Source of the DNA: Bryobacterales bacterium
GTDB taxonomy: Bacteria; Acidobacteriota; Terriglobia; Bryobacterales; Bryobacteraceae
Assembly (NCBI GenBank): GCA_003164075.1
Contig: PLRZ01000089.1
Span: forward strand, 1 to 25,196
Length of the DNA: 25,196 bases
Reading direction: 5' to 3'
Every line of letters starts with the position of its first letter. Position 1 is the stretch's first letter. The position numbers and the translations under genes were made by a program. A model generated the notes under the pieces. The model made no database searches. It was not told where the DNA came from and saw only the letters and a list, made by a program, of their open reading frames with translations. Below are positions 16,091-24,328 of the stretch, piece after piece.

Positions 16091-16812
16091 GCGACCGATA
16101 CACGAACGACGCCCGGGACCTCAAGCCCGGAAAACGGCTGATCGGGTTTCAAAAATGCCAATTCCGCATCCATGCCGAAGAGGGTATTGCGGTACACGGC
16201 AGCGAGTCCGGGTTGGAGATCGGCAGCACGGTAGAGCCGAACTTGAAAGTGATTCTGAACGCGGCCACCGGGCTTCCCTACCTCCCCGGGTCGTCTCTCA
16301 AGGGCAAGCTGCGCAGCACGCTGGAGAAGATTTTGGGGAAGTACGACAAGGTCAAGGGCACTCCTTGCGATTGCGGCAAGGCGGATTGCGTGGTGTGCGT
16401 GATTTTCGGCGCGGCGAAAGCCACCAAAGAAGCTCTGCCGTCCTCTCCCACCCGAATCGTTGTGCGCGATGCTCAACTTACGGCGGATTCGCGTAAGACC
16501 TGGGAGGAGACGGTCAAGGAACCCAGACCCGTGCTGGAGTTGAAGACGGAAAGTCTCTCAAACCGGGCAACCGGGGCGGCGACGCATCCGCGAACAGGGG
16601 AACGTGTCCCACCGGGGACAGAGTTTCAAGGCGAGATCATCTTGCGGGAGTTCGAAGGCGATACAACCGACAAGTACATCAAGGCCATTCAGGACGTCAT
16701 GAAGTTCGTGGAAGAATCCGACGGAATCGGTTCGGGCATCAGCCGCGGATCGGGCAAGGTTAGCTTCCTGGAATTCAAGTGCGAATCGCACAAGGCACCG
16801 ACTTTCTTATGA
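16087..16812 (+). CDS. csm3: Csm3 (Cas7) backbone subunit, catalytic Asp not found
   Basis: 241 residues from ATG 16087, which overlaps the csm2 stop. RAMP features are clear: GLEIG (42-46), LPYLPGSSLKGKLR (63-76), a four-Cys zinc site (C94, C96, C101, C104) ending in VVCVIFG, and the Gly-rich GIGSGISRGSGKVSF (213-227). The family usually reads GLEIGG-V-D-N-P before TGxPYIPGSS, with the Asp (D33 in Streptococcus thermophilus Csm3) cutting target RNA every six bases. Here the stretch from 43 to 61 has no Asp; E50 in STVEPNLK is nearest. Backbone RNase activity may be lost or weak. Several copies would form the crRNA-binding filament. Confidence 0.92.
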   Translation: MSDRYTNDARDLKPGKRLIGFQKCQFRIHAEEGIAVHGSESGLEIGSTVEPNLKVILNAATGLPYLPGSSLKGKLRSTLEKILGKYDKVKGTPCDCGKADCVVCVIFGAAKATKEALPSSPTRIVVRDAQLTADSRKTWEETVKEPRPVLELKTESLSNRATGAATHPRTGERVPPGTEFQGEIILREFEGDTTDKYIKAIQDVMKFVEESDGIGSGISRGSGKVSFLEFKCESHKAPTFL

Positions 16813-17708
16813 CCACCTGGCGGCTTCGCTTGCGGCCCACCGCACCCTTCGCTACTCCCTGGCATGCCGACTCGTTGTTTGGCGCGCTGGCGTGGCGGTG
16901 CGCCGAGGCCTACGGCGAAGAAAAGCTGCTCGACTGGATCAAGGCATTCCGGGAAGGGCAGCCACCGTTCCTGCTTAGCGATGCCCTGCCAGGCAACTGG
17001 CTTCCTGCGCCCATCGGGCCTGCGTATGAGTCTCCCGCTGGTGGGAAGACAAAGGTCCCCGTTTGGGTGGACGCGGTCGACTTCGGGCGCATGCTTCGCG
17101 ATCCCGAATATCGCAGCCCGGCTTCGGCCGCCGGCGGAAATCGAACCGAGCCCGCCGACCGGCTCCATGCCTCGCTGGGCCGGGGGACAGACCGTAGCGA
17201 TGCGGGAGGCGCGCTGTTCGAAATCAAGAAAGAGGTTCTTTCGAAAGACACCGGCGGATACTTTTCTCTCTACCTGCGCGCCGCCTCGCCGGACACGGTG
17301 GAGGCTCTGGTTGGCTTACTTGCGCTCACCGGGTTCGGGCGAAAGAGTTCGACTGGCCTCGGCGCCTTTGAAGTGGACGGCAAAGCGGAGCGATGCGAAG
17401 GGCTGGACGGGTGCGAAGGCGCCAACGGATTCGTTTCGTTAAGCCACTTCGTTCCCGCGGCTTCGGACTCCACGAGCGGGGCCTGGAGGCTGCTGGTCTC
17501 TTACCCGAAGTACCACGGGTCGGCGGTGGGACATCCTTTCAAAGGCCGACTGGTGCAGCTTACGCCGGGTTCGTGGTTTCACACGGGGCCGGAACCGCGA
17601 GCGTGGTACGGCCGCGCGGTGGATACCGGCTGCCAGGAATTCCCGCGGGCCATGCAGTACGGCTTGGCGTTTGCCGTCCCCGCGGTGGTGCGGCAGGCCG
17701 GCAGGTGA
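16809..17708 (+). CDS. csm4: Csm4 (Cas5-like), crRNA 5'-handle subunit
   Basis: 299 residues from ATG 16809, which overlaps the csm3 stop (ATGA). The N-terminus has the Csm4 pattern WRLRLRPTAPFATPWHADSLFGALAW, shown by its RPTAPF and HADSLFGALAW parts, followed by LLSDALPGNWLPAPIGP. A Gly-rich RAMP loop occurs at LTGFGRKSSTGLGAFEV. The end (YHGSAVGHPFKG, FPRAMQYGLAFAVP) is also typical. Csm4 caps the 5' end of the crRNA and joins Cas10 to the Csm3 filament. No csm5 follows; the next start is seven bases on and belongs to the RT-Cas1 fusion. Confidence 0.88.
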   Translation: MTTWRLRLRPTAPFATPWHADSLFGALAWRCAEAYGEEKLLDWIKAFREGQPPFLLSDALPGNWLPAPIGPAYESPAGGKTKVPVWVDAVDFGRMLRDPEYRSPASAAGGNRTEPADRLHASLGRGTDRSDAGGALFEIKKEVLSKDTGGYFSLYLRAASPDTVEALVGLLALTGFGRKSSTGLGAFEVDGKAERCEGLDGCEGANGFVSLSHFVPAASDSTSGAWRLLVSYPKYHGSAVGHPFKGRLVQLTPGSWFHTGPEPRAWYGRAVDTGCQEFPRAMQYGLAFAVPAVVRQAGR

Positions 17709-17715
17709 AAAAGGC

Positions 17716-19743
17716 ATGGCCAACCTGACCGCTACCGAAGTGGAGCTGGCGTGGCAGCACGTTGCCGAAAACGCGGGGTGTGCCGGGGTAGACGGAGTCA
17801 CGGTAGAGCATTACGCGCGCCACGGTTCCGGGGGATTCGAACAACTGGCGGAGGAGGCTGGCAGCGATACCTACCGCTGCCTTCCGTTGCTCAAAATCAC
17901 GGTAGAAAAGAGCGGCGGCGGCCGCCGCGATCTGCTGATTCCGGCCGTGCGAGACCGAATTCTGCAGACGGCGGTGGCGCGGCGCCTTTCCAAATCGTTC
18001 GAGGACGAGTTTCTGGAGGCCAGCTACGCCTACCGGCCGGGCCGTAGCGTCGACCGGGCGATTGCCCGCATCGTACAATGGCGCGAGCGTGGCTGCCAGT
18101 TCGCGGCAGCGGCGGACATCCGTACGTTTTTCGACCAGGTGAGCCACGGCATCCTGCTGGAGCGCCTGGCAAGCGATAGCGACGCCCACGACAGTCTGCC
18201 ACTGCTGGAACAATGGATTCGCGCCTGGTATTGGGACGGCCGAAGGCTGCGCAAACTGCGCCACGGTGTGGCGCAAGGGTCACCGATTTCGCCGCTGCTG
18301 GCTAACTATTTCCTTTCCGATTTCGACCGCCGCATGGAGGCCGAGAGCGCCCGTATGATCCGTTACGCCGACGACGTGCTGATGTTGTGCGCAACGGATG
18401 CCGAGGCGCAACGTCTTTTGGAAAAGGCGCGCGAGGAATTGAAAATCCTGGACCTGGAGCTGAACCCGGAAAAGACGGAAGTGCGGCGGTTCGCGGAGGG
18501 TTTTTCGTTTCTGGGTGCGTTTTTTCTGAACGACAGGGTCTACACGCCGTGGAAGCGCGATCATTCCAAGGGGCGGGTAGTGTTCATGGCCAGCCGCATG
18601 CCGCAGCCATTGCTGGAGAGATACCGGACGCGGAAGCGGGGACGGCCGGCCGCCGCGCCGGGCACGGCTCTGCGCAAGCCGGTGGCCGGAAGAGAAGCGG
18701 CGGGGGAGATGGGGATGTCGTTCTTGTACCTGACGGAACAGGGATCGGTGCTGCGCAAGAGCGGCGACCGCCTGATTGTGGAAGCGGAGCAGCGGGTGAT
18801 CCTCGATCTGCCGTATCACAAACTGGAAGCCGTGCTGATCTTCGGCAACGTGCAGATCACGTCGGCGGCGGTGGGCGAAATGCTCGACAAAGGGGTTCGC
18901 CTGAGCTTCTTTACGCGCTACGGGCGGTTCATTGGCGCAGGGGTTCCAGCGAGCGGCAAGAACGTGCTGCTGCGGGTGCGGCAATACCAATCCTATGCCG
19001 ATTCCAACCGCGCTATCGAACTGGCGCGGGCGATTGTCTCCCGGAAGATTGCGAACGGCATGGCGATGCTGGAAGACATTGCCGGGCAGAACGCGGGCCT
19101 GCTGAAGCCGGGGTGGCGGCAGGTATTCGACGACGCCATCACGGCCTGCAAGGATGCCCCGACCATCGCCATGCTGGACGGCATTGAAGGCTCCGCGGCG
19201 CACAGCTACTTCGAGATGCTGATGCGTTCCAACAAGAGCCGGTTCAAGTGGGAGGGGCGGCGCAAGCATCCCGCTCCGGACCCACTGAACGCGCTTCTCT
19301 CGTTGACCTATACTCTGCTGACGCACGAGTTGGCAGGTTTACTGGACGGGGTGGGGCTGGATCCCTACTTGGGATTTCTGCACCAGATCGACTACGGGAG
19401 GCCTTCGCTGGCGCTGGACCTGGTGGAAGCGTTCCGCGCCGCCGCGGCCGACCGGTTGGTACTGCGGTTGGTGAACCTGAGCATGTTGGGCGAGCACGAC
19501 TTCCACCGGGACGCCACCGAGAATCTGGCGCTGCTGACGCCGGAAGCGGCCAAGCGATTTTTCGGCGAATATGAGCGTTGGATGATGCAGCCGCGCGAAA
19601 ACGGGCGAAGCTTCCGGCAGGCTTTGCGGTCCGATGTGGAGCGCCTGGCCACAGCAATTGACGACGGCACGGTATGGACGCCATACCATGCGGGCGGCGG
19701 CGAAGCGGGAGGGCGGCCGGCGGAGGGGGAGCAGACGAAATGA
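17716..19743 (+). CDS. cas1: Reverse transcriptase-Cas1 fusion, no Cas6 domain
   Basis: 675 residues from ATG 17716, with AAAAAGG just before it. Residues about 15-275 are a group II intron-type reverse transcriptase: [12 protein letters not shown] (73-84), catalytic D134 in [25 protein letters not shown] (187-199), YADD (217-220) and FSFLGAFF (263-270). A basic, Pro/Ala-rich linker (about 300-330) leads to Cas1 (333-650), whose metal site is E491 ([11 protein letters not shown]), H556 ([10 protein letters not shown]) and D568/E571 ([10 protein letters not shown]). All key residues are present. Related fusions let the integrase take spacers from RNA. Many carry an N-terminal Cas6 domain; this one does not. 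The stop overlaps cas2. Confidence 0.95.
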   Translation: MANLTATEVELAWQHVAENAGCAGVDGVTVEHYARHGSGGFEQLAEEAGSDTYRCLPLLKITVEKSGGGRRDLLIPAVRDRILQTAVARRLSKSFEDEFLEASYAYRPGRSVDRAIARIVQWRERGCQFAAAADIRTFFDQVSHGILLERLASDSDAHDSLPLLEQWIRAWYWDGRRLRKLRHGVAQGSPISPLLANYFLSDFDRRMEAESARMIRYADDVLMLCATDAEAQRLLEKAREELKILDLELNPEKTEVRRFAEGFSFLGAFFLNDRVYTPWKRDHSKGRVVFMASRMPQPLLERYRTRKRGRPAAAPGTALRKPVAGREAAGEMGMSFLYLTEQGSVLRKSGDRLIVEAEQRVILDLPYHKLEAVLIFGNVQITSAAVGEMLDKGVRLSFFTRYGRFIGAGVPASGKNVLLRVRQYQSYADSNRAIELARAIVSRKIANGMAMLEDIAGQNAGLLKPGWRQVFDDAITACKDAPTIAMLDGIEGSAAHSYFEMLMRSNKSRFKWEGRRKHPAPDPLNALLSLTYTLLTHELAGLLDGVGLDPYLGFLHQIDYGRPSLALDLVEAFRAAAADRLVLRLVNLSMLGEHDFHRDATENLALLTPEAAKRFFGEYERWMMQPRENGRSFRQALRSDVERLATAIDDGTVWTPYHAGGGEAGGRPAEGEQTK

Positions 19744-20015
19744 GATACATCATCTGTTACGACGTAACCGAGGACCACCGGCGGAACCGCGTGGCGGACA
19801 AGCTGAAGGACTTCGGCCGGCGCATCCAATTCAGCGTTTTTGTCGCGGATCTGGACGAGGCGTTGGCCCACAAGATGATGGAGGAGGTACGGCGCGAAGT
19901 GGATCCGGAGCAGGATAAAATCCACGTCTTCCTGATGTGCCGGGCTTGCTCCGCAAAGACTGAGGTAATGGGATTGGCCGAGACACCGAAGGATGAACCG
20001 TACTACATTATTTGA
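19740..20015 (+). CDS. cas2: Cas2, adaptation complex subunit
   Basis: 91 residues from ATG 19740, overlapping the RT-cas1 stop (ATGA). [20 protein letters not shown] (first 20 residues) is the conserved Cas2 strand with the Asp of the ferredoxin-like dimer core, and FSVFVADLD is the second signature. Cas2 bridges two Cas1 dimers and has no catalytic role in integration. In this locus it should hold two RT-Cas1 dimers in an integrase that also has the polymerase. The CRISPR leader begins right after the stop. Confidence 0.95.
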   Translation: MRYIICYDVTEDHRRNRVADKLKDFGRRIQFSVFVADLDEALAHKMMEEVRREVDPEQDKIHVFLMCRACSAKTEVMGLAETPKDEPYYII

Positions 20016-20126
20016 TGTGCGCAGGTGACGTTTGGTGGCGGGGAGGCGAAGGCTGCATGAATTTTCGGGAGGTTCGGGTTTTCTGCGCTGTATCTGCTTG
20101 TGCGGGAATGGTTTAGCGGAGGCAGG
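20016..20126 (+). promoter_or_regulatory. CRISPR leader
   Basis: 111 bases between the cas2 stop and the first repeat, with no gene. It should hold the promoter of the array or run on from the cas transcript, and the site where new spacers are inserted. It is the leader because the repeats are perfect here and degenerate at the far end. The text is G- and T-rich (TTTGGTGGCGGGGAGGCG, TTTTCGGGAGG, GGGTTTTCTGCGC). No strong promoter can be named. Confidence 0.65.
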
Positions 20127-21920
20127 GAAAGAAGGTAGGCCCCGATGAGAAGGGGATTGAGACTTTTCTCGGCTGACTTTTCGGCAGGTGTGAACATTTG
20201 AAAGAAGGTAGGCCCCGATGAGAAGGGGATTGAGACCATCTTTCAAAAAACCGTTTGAACATTTTCGTAATGAAAGAAGGTAGGCCCCGATGAGAAGGGG
20301 ATTGAGACTTACGTTCGTCTTGCACATCATAGTCGTACACTTCCTTTTCGAAAGAAGGTAGGCCCCGATGAGAAGGGGATTGAGACGGGAGGTGCCGATA
20401 TAGAACCGGACGAAGAGAAGGAAAGAAGGTAGGCCCCGATGAGAAGGGGATTGAGACTTGGTATCAAACTCGGAATTGCTTCAACAATTAATGAAAGAAG
20501 GTAGGCCCCGATGAGAAGGGGATTGAGACGTTCAAGCCGACTCAGGTTGGCAAGTCCGTGCCGGAAAGAAGGTAGGCCCCGATGAGAAGGGGATTGAGAC
20601 CAATATTTCCATCTAAGCCTCCGTCCTGATTTTCATGAAAGAAGGTAGGCCCCGATGAGAAGGGGATTGAGACTCCAGTTCACCGTTGCCCACAGCGCCG
20701 CGACGGGATTGCGAAAGAAGGTAGGCCCCGATGAGAAGGGGATTGAGACCAACGTACGTAATCCACATGATGAGAATCTCCTTGAAAGAAGGTAGGCCCC
20801 GATGAGAAGGGGATTGAGACGCAGAGAATGGTGCAGATACCGTTCTTGTTATTCGAAAGAAGGTAGGCCCCGATGAGAAGGGGATTGAGACTAGACATCG
20901 ATCGTTTGTCACTCCTTGTGTTTTTTCAGAAAGAAGGTAGGCCCCGATGAGAAGGGGATTGAGACGGTGCGAGAAACGTCGAAATCTTCATTTCTTTTCT
21001 CCGAAAGAAGGTAGGCCCCGATGAGAAGGGGATTGAGACTTAATCCGCTCTACGTGCATCTTTATCGTTCTCCTTTCGGAAAGAAGGTAGGCCCCGATGA
21101 GAAGGGGATTGAGACTCCGATGATCGCGCATCTCCCACTTTTTGCGGGGATTGCGAAAGAAGGTAGGCCCCGATGAGAAGGGGATTGAGACATAAACGAT
21201 CACTCTGTATTTCATGCTCCTCCTCAAGAAAGAAGGTAGGCCCCGATGAGAAGGGGATTGAGACATCCACAACAACATGGGAATTCTCCTTGCGTACAAT
21301 GAAAGAAGGTAGGCCCCGATGAGAAGGGGATTGAGACATTCATGTATCTGCTCGCCATGGTGTATACCTGTTTGCGAAAGAAGGTAGGCCCCGATGAGAA
21401 GGGGATTGAGACTCTACTGCGATGGGGGCAACGGGATTCGTTGGCGTGAAAGAAGGTAGGCCCCGATGAGAAGGGGATTGAGACGCAACATCCACAGTTT
21501 CGACGTATTCATTTCGTTTCTGAAAGAAGGTAGGCCCCGATGAGAAGGGGATTGAGACGGGAAAAAAGAGAGGGAGAGAGTGAAGGGAGAAAAAGAAAGA
21601 AGGTAGGCCCCGATGAGAAGGGGATTGAGACCTTTTTTGGGCAGGCTAACTATATCATCCAACCCTTCTTGAAAGAAGGTAGGCCCCGATGAGAAGGGGA
21701 TTGAGACTTGGCAATCAAGATGAGCCCTTTGGCATAAGCTTCGAAAGAAGGTAGGCCCCGATGAGAAGGGGATTGAGACAGTATGCTGCATGTCATTTGG
21801 CCCACCTGGCCATAAAAGGAAGGTAGGCCCCGATGAGAAGGGGATTGAGACTTTCCTTCTCGTTTTTTTGCTCAACACTCAAAGCAAAGGAAGGTAGGCC
21901 CCGATGAGAAGGGGATTGAG
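20127..21920 (+). CRISPR. Type III CRISPR array, 25 repeats and 24 spacers
   Basis: The repeat is 37 bases, starting GAAAGAAGG, with CCCC (repeat positions 14-17) and GGGG (26-29) able to pair around an eight-base loop, and ending in ATTGAGAC, a type III eight-base crRNA 5' tag. This fixes transcription to the plus strand. It resembles the Staphylococcus epidermidis III-A repeat in its CCCC-GGGG stem. Repeats 1-23 are identical. Repeat 24 (21815-21851) has A for G at position 1 and G for A at 4. Repeat 25 (21886-21920) shares these changes and lacks the last two bases. Spacers are 34-41 bases (mostly 34-39) and no two are alike. Many are antisense to apparent translation starts. No cas6 lies in the window to process the transcript. 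Confidence 0.98.
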
Positions 21921-21991
21921 TAGCCGCGTGCAGGACGTACCAGGTCCGGGCGCGTCTCCGTTTTCGGGACCCGGTAGCAAGCGCATGCCCT

Positions 21992-22000
21992 TGGTACAAT
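21992..22000 (+). promoter_or_regulatory. Candidate promoter of the effector genes
   Basis: TGGTACAAT, an extended -10 much like the TGGTATACT before cas10, lies 33 bases before the GTG at 22034. No good -35 box is seen. It would let the two effector genes be expressed apart from the array transcript. Confidence 0.4.
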
Positions 22001-22033
22001 CGAAAAAAGTTGCCGTCGCCCGGAGGCGTCGTC

Positions 22034-22873
22034 GTGAAGCATCGATTGCGGCTGATCTTTTTCACGGAGTGGGCCAAGTTCGTCCTGGTCGTAGTGGCGG
22101 CCACCGGTGTGGATTGGTTCGCCAGCACCTCGGAGCACATGCTGGAACACGCGTTAGGCCATGGATTTCAGTGGAACGCACGCGATCCCGCGATGCTGGC
22201 CGCCTCCGTGGGATTGCTGTGGCTGGCATGGCAGGCGTGGCGGCATTCGCGGCGGCATGCCGGTGTCATTGTACATTCGGGGGGCGAAGCGCGGTTCTGT
22301 CCGCACCTCGTCTTCTTCTTGAGCCCTCCCTACGCGGGGGACCCGCCCGATGTCGAGAAGAAATCGCTGTTGGAGACTATGGGAAAACTGAAGTTGGATT
22401 TCAGCCAACCGGACTGGTGCCCGGCAGCACTCGGTGGATCGCCCTGGCGGATGCCGCTAGCCGCCATCGGATACCACGCGCGCCTGGCGAGCCTGGTGGG
22501 CCGCCGGCTGGAGGGGGTCCACGCGATCGCTTCGCCGGAAACCAGCGAATACGCCCCATTGTTCAAGCAAGTGGTGGAAGCCGCTCTGGGGCAGGAGGAC
22601 TTAGTCAAGACTTTGCCACAGGCGACAAACTTCGAGGATTTCCACGCGGTTTCGGAAGCCGTGAACGAGGTTTTCGGCGGGTTGGAGAGGCTGGGGGAGA
22701 AAGAGTTGCTGATGGATATCACGGGAGGGAGCAAGATATGCAGCGTGGTGGCGGCGGCCCTCACCTTTGAGCAAGGGCGGCGTATTGAGTTCGTGCACGG
22801 GCGGCTGGGGTACAAGGTGGCCGAGTACGATTTGCGATACCTGGCCCCCGAGTTCCTGAAGCCGGGGGCGTGA
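22034..22873 (+). CDS. Membrane CARF protein (two TM helices), candidate type III effector
   Basis: 279 residues from GTG 22034, chosen because GGAGG lies seven bases upstream; a TTG at 22010 is the other choice. Two hydrophobic helices are seen near 14-30 (AKFVLVVVAATGVDWFA) and 52-70 (PAMLAASVGLLWLAWQAWR), with His/Arg-rich flanks. The rest (about 75-279) is cytosolic and has the CARF nucleotide-binding signature MDITGGSKICS (227-237) followed by a VHGRLGYKVAEYDL strand. No nuclease motif is visible, so the membrane part is the likely effector, opened or rearranged when cyclic oligoadenylate binds. Known analogues are Cam1 and Csx23. The next gene overlaps or nearly overlaps. Function is inferred. 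Confidence 0.75.
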   Translation: MKHRLRLIFFTEWAKFVLVVVAATGVDWFASTSEHMLEHALGHGFQWNARDPAMLAASVGLLWLAWQAWRHSRRHAGVIVHSGGEARFCPHLVFFLSPPYAGDPPDVEKKSLLETMGKLKLDFSQPDWCPAALGGSPWRMPLAAIGYHARLASLVGRRLEGVHAIASPETSEYAPLFKQVVEAALGQEDLVKTLPQATNFEDFHAVSEAVNEVFGGLERLGEKELLMDITGGSKICSVVAAALTFEQGRRIEFVHGRLGYKVAEYDLRYLAPEFLKPGA

Positions 22874-22878
22874 CGCGC

Positions 22879-24171
22879 ATGCGGGCGGTTCTGCTGGTCT
22901 GCACGGTGGGGGGCGCGCCGGAACCGGTTGTGGCCTCCATCCTGGCCTGTGAGCCGGCGCGCGTGGTATTTGTTTGTTCGGCGGACTCGAAGCGCTCGAT
23001 TACCGCGCAATCGGGCGTTCTGGAGGTGCTGGCGTCGCACGGGAAACCATACGATGCCGGGAGATTCGAAGTAATTCAATTACCAAGCGCCCAGGATCTC
23101 GAGAAATGCGTGGAGGCGATTCAACGCTGCGTCACGCCGGAAGTGGAGCGATGGGTGGCGCGCGGGGTGGAGCACGAGGTAGTAGTGGATTTTACGGGGG
23201 GCACGAAGTGCATGACTTTAGCGCTCGGCCTGATGATGCGGGTATGGCCGTGCCGCCTGCAATACGTAGGAGGGGCGGAGCGGACGAAAGAAGGGTTGGG
23301 GATTGTGGTCTCGGGCCGGGAGCAGGTGGTGCATTTCCAGGACCCGTGGAACTCACTGGGGTACCAGTTGCTGGACGACCTGCGGGTGGTTTTTGACAGT
23401 GGGAACTGCGCCGCGGCGGCGGCCCTGGCACGGGAGAGGCGCAACCGGATTCCGGCGGGGCCTCTAAAGGGCGCGGTGACCGCGCTGACGCACTATGTGG
23501 AAGGGTACGCCAACTGGGACCGCTTCGACCACGGTGGCGCGATACGCTCGTTTGCCTCGTTCGATGCGCAACGCAACTTACTGGTGCAGTTAGTCTCGCC
23601 CCGCAGGATCGAAATGCTGGCGGAGGAGAGCGAACGGGCGGCGGGATTCCTGAAGGGGTTGGAGGCTGGCGGCAAGCCGTCGCGGATCTTCGTGGTGGAC
23701 CTGCTGGCCAACGCCGGACGCCGGCTGCGCGAGTCGCGTTATGACGATGCGGTGGCGCGGGTGTACCGTGCTATCGAGGCGCTGGGGCAGTGCCGGCTGG
23801 CCGAGGGACACGGCATCGCGTCGAGCGCGCGGGTTCCGCTGACTGAGGTGCCCGAGGCTTTGCGCGCGGGGTGGAGCGGTAGGGCCGAAGAGGGATGCGT
23901 GAAGTTGGGCTTACAAGACGTATATCGTTTACTGGACGCCTTGGGGGATCCCTTGGGAGCGCGCTTCGGGCGTAGCGCTTTGGCGGCCGCGCCGCGTGGG
24001 GATGGCGGGGGCCATTCGCTGCTGGCCGCGCGGAACGCGTCATATCTGGCGCACGGCTTCCAACCGGCCAAGCCGGATGTGGCACAGCGGTTATTGGAAG
24101 AGGCGCTCTCTCTGCTGGACGCGGGGAGGGACGAACTGCCACAGTTTCCAGAGCTTCGGAACTTGCTGTGA
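22879..24171 (+). CDS. csm6: CARF-HEPN ribonuclease, Csm6-like (TIGR02710-type)
   Basis: 430 residues from ATG 22879, preferred because GGGGG lies ten bases upstream; GTG 22870 overlapping the previous stop is also possible. The N-terminal CARF domain (about 1-155) opens with VLLVCTVGGAPEPVV and has VVVDFTGGTKCMTL (101-114), which binds cyclic oligoadenylate. A helical region leads to a C-terminal HEPN domain whose active site is R385-N386 to H392 (RNASYLAH, an R-x6-H motif). In related proteins, messenger binding switches on single-strand RNA cleavage. It lies directly after the membrane CARF gene, so one signal could drive two different outputs. The exact family name is from memory of the sequence pattern. 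Confidence 0.85.
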   Translation: MRAVLLVCTVGGAPEPVVASILACEPARVVFVCSADSKRSITAQSGVLEVLASHGKPYDAGRFEVIQLPSAQDLEKCVEAIQRCVTPEVERWVARGVEHEVVVDFTGGTKCMTLALGLMMRVWPCRLQYVGGAERTKEGLGIVVSGREQVVHFQDPWNSLGYQLLDDLRVVFDSGNCAAAAALARERRNRIPAGPLKGAVTALTHYVEGYANWDRFDHGGAIRSFASFDAQRNLLVQLVSPRRIEMLAEESERAAGFLKGLEAGGKPSRIFVVDLLANAGRRLRESRYDDAVARVYRAIEALGQCRLAEGHGIASSARVPLTEVPEALRAGWSGRAEEGCVKLGLQDVYRLLDALGDPLGARFGRSALAAAPRGDGGGHSLLAARNASYLAHGFQPAKPDVAQRLLEEALSLLDAGRDELPQFPELRNLL

Positions 24172-24328
24172 GAAAGCGGCTGCCGCGGAAGACTGGATCC
24201 GGGCAAGGATTCGTCTATCTCTCCTCGACAGAGGACGTTTCCGATAGAATGGACTATTGCCCGTTGGGGGATTGCCGCTCCATGGAACCCCGGACGGGTA
24301 TCGGTATAGCTTTCTAGTCTGGGGAGAA

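Noticed and set aside
14161..17708. Type III-B (Cmr) or III-D assignment
   Set aside because: The small subunit, the single Csm3 with its zinc site and the Csm4 pattern fit III-A better, though csm5 is missing.
21559..21594. Purine run as a misassembled or low-complexity insert
   Set aside because: It has the exact length of a spacer and lies between two perfect repeats.
19392..22150. Long minus-strand open frames across the array with repeated SPSHRGLPSF, IPFSSGPTFF or LNPLLIGAYLLS
   Set aside because: They are the 37-base repeat read in three frames with no stop; the repetition comes from the array, not from a protein.
22034..22873. Reading the membrane protein as a CBASS 2TM-SAVED effector
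   Set aside because: The soluble part is about 200 residues and shows a single TGGxK signature, and no CD-NTase gene is nearby; a CARF protein of the type III locus is simpler.
22330..23079. 249-codon minus-strand frame over the CARF genes
   Set aside because: Shadow of two genes whose CARF motifs are clear on the plus strand.
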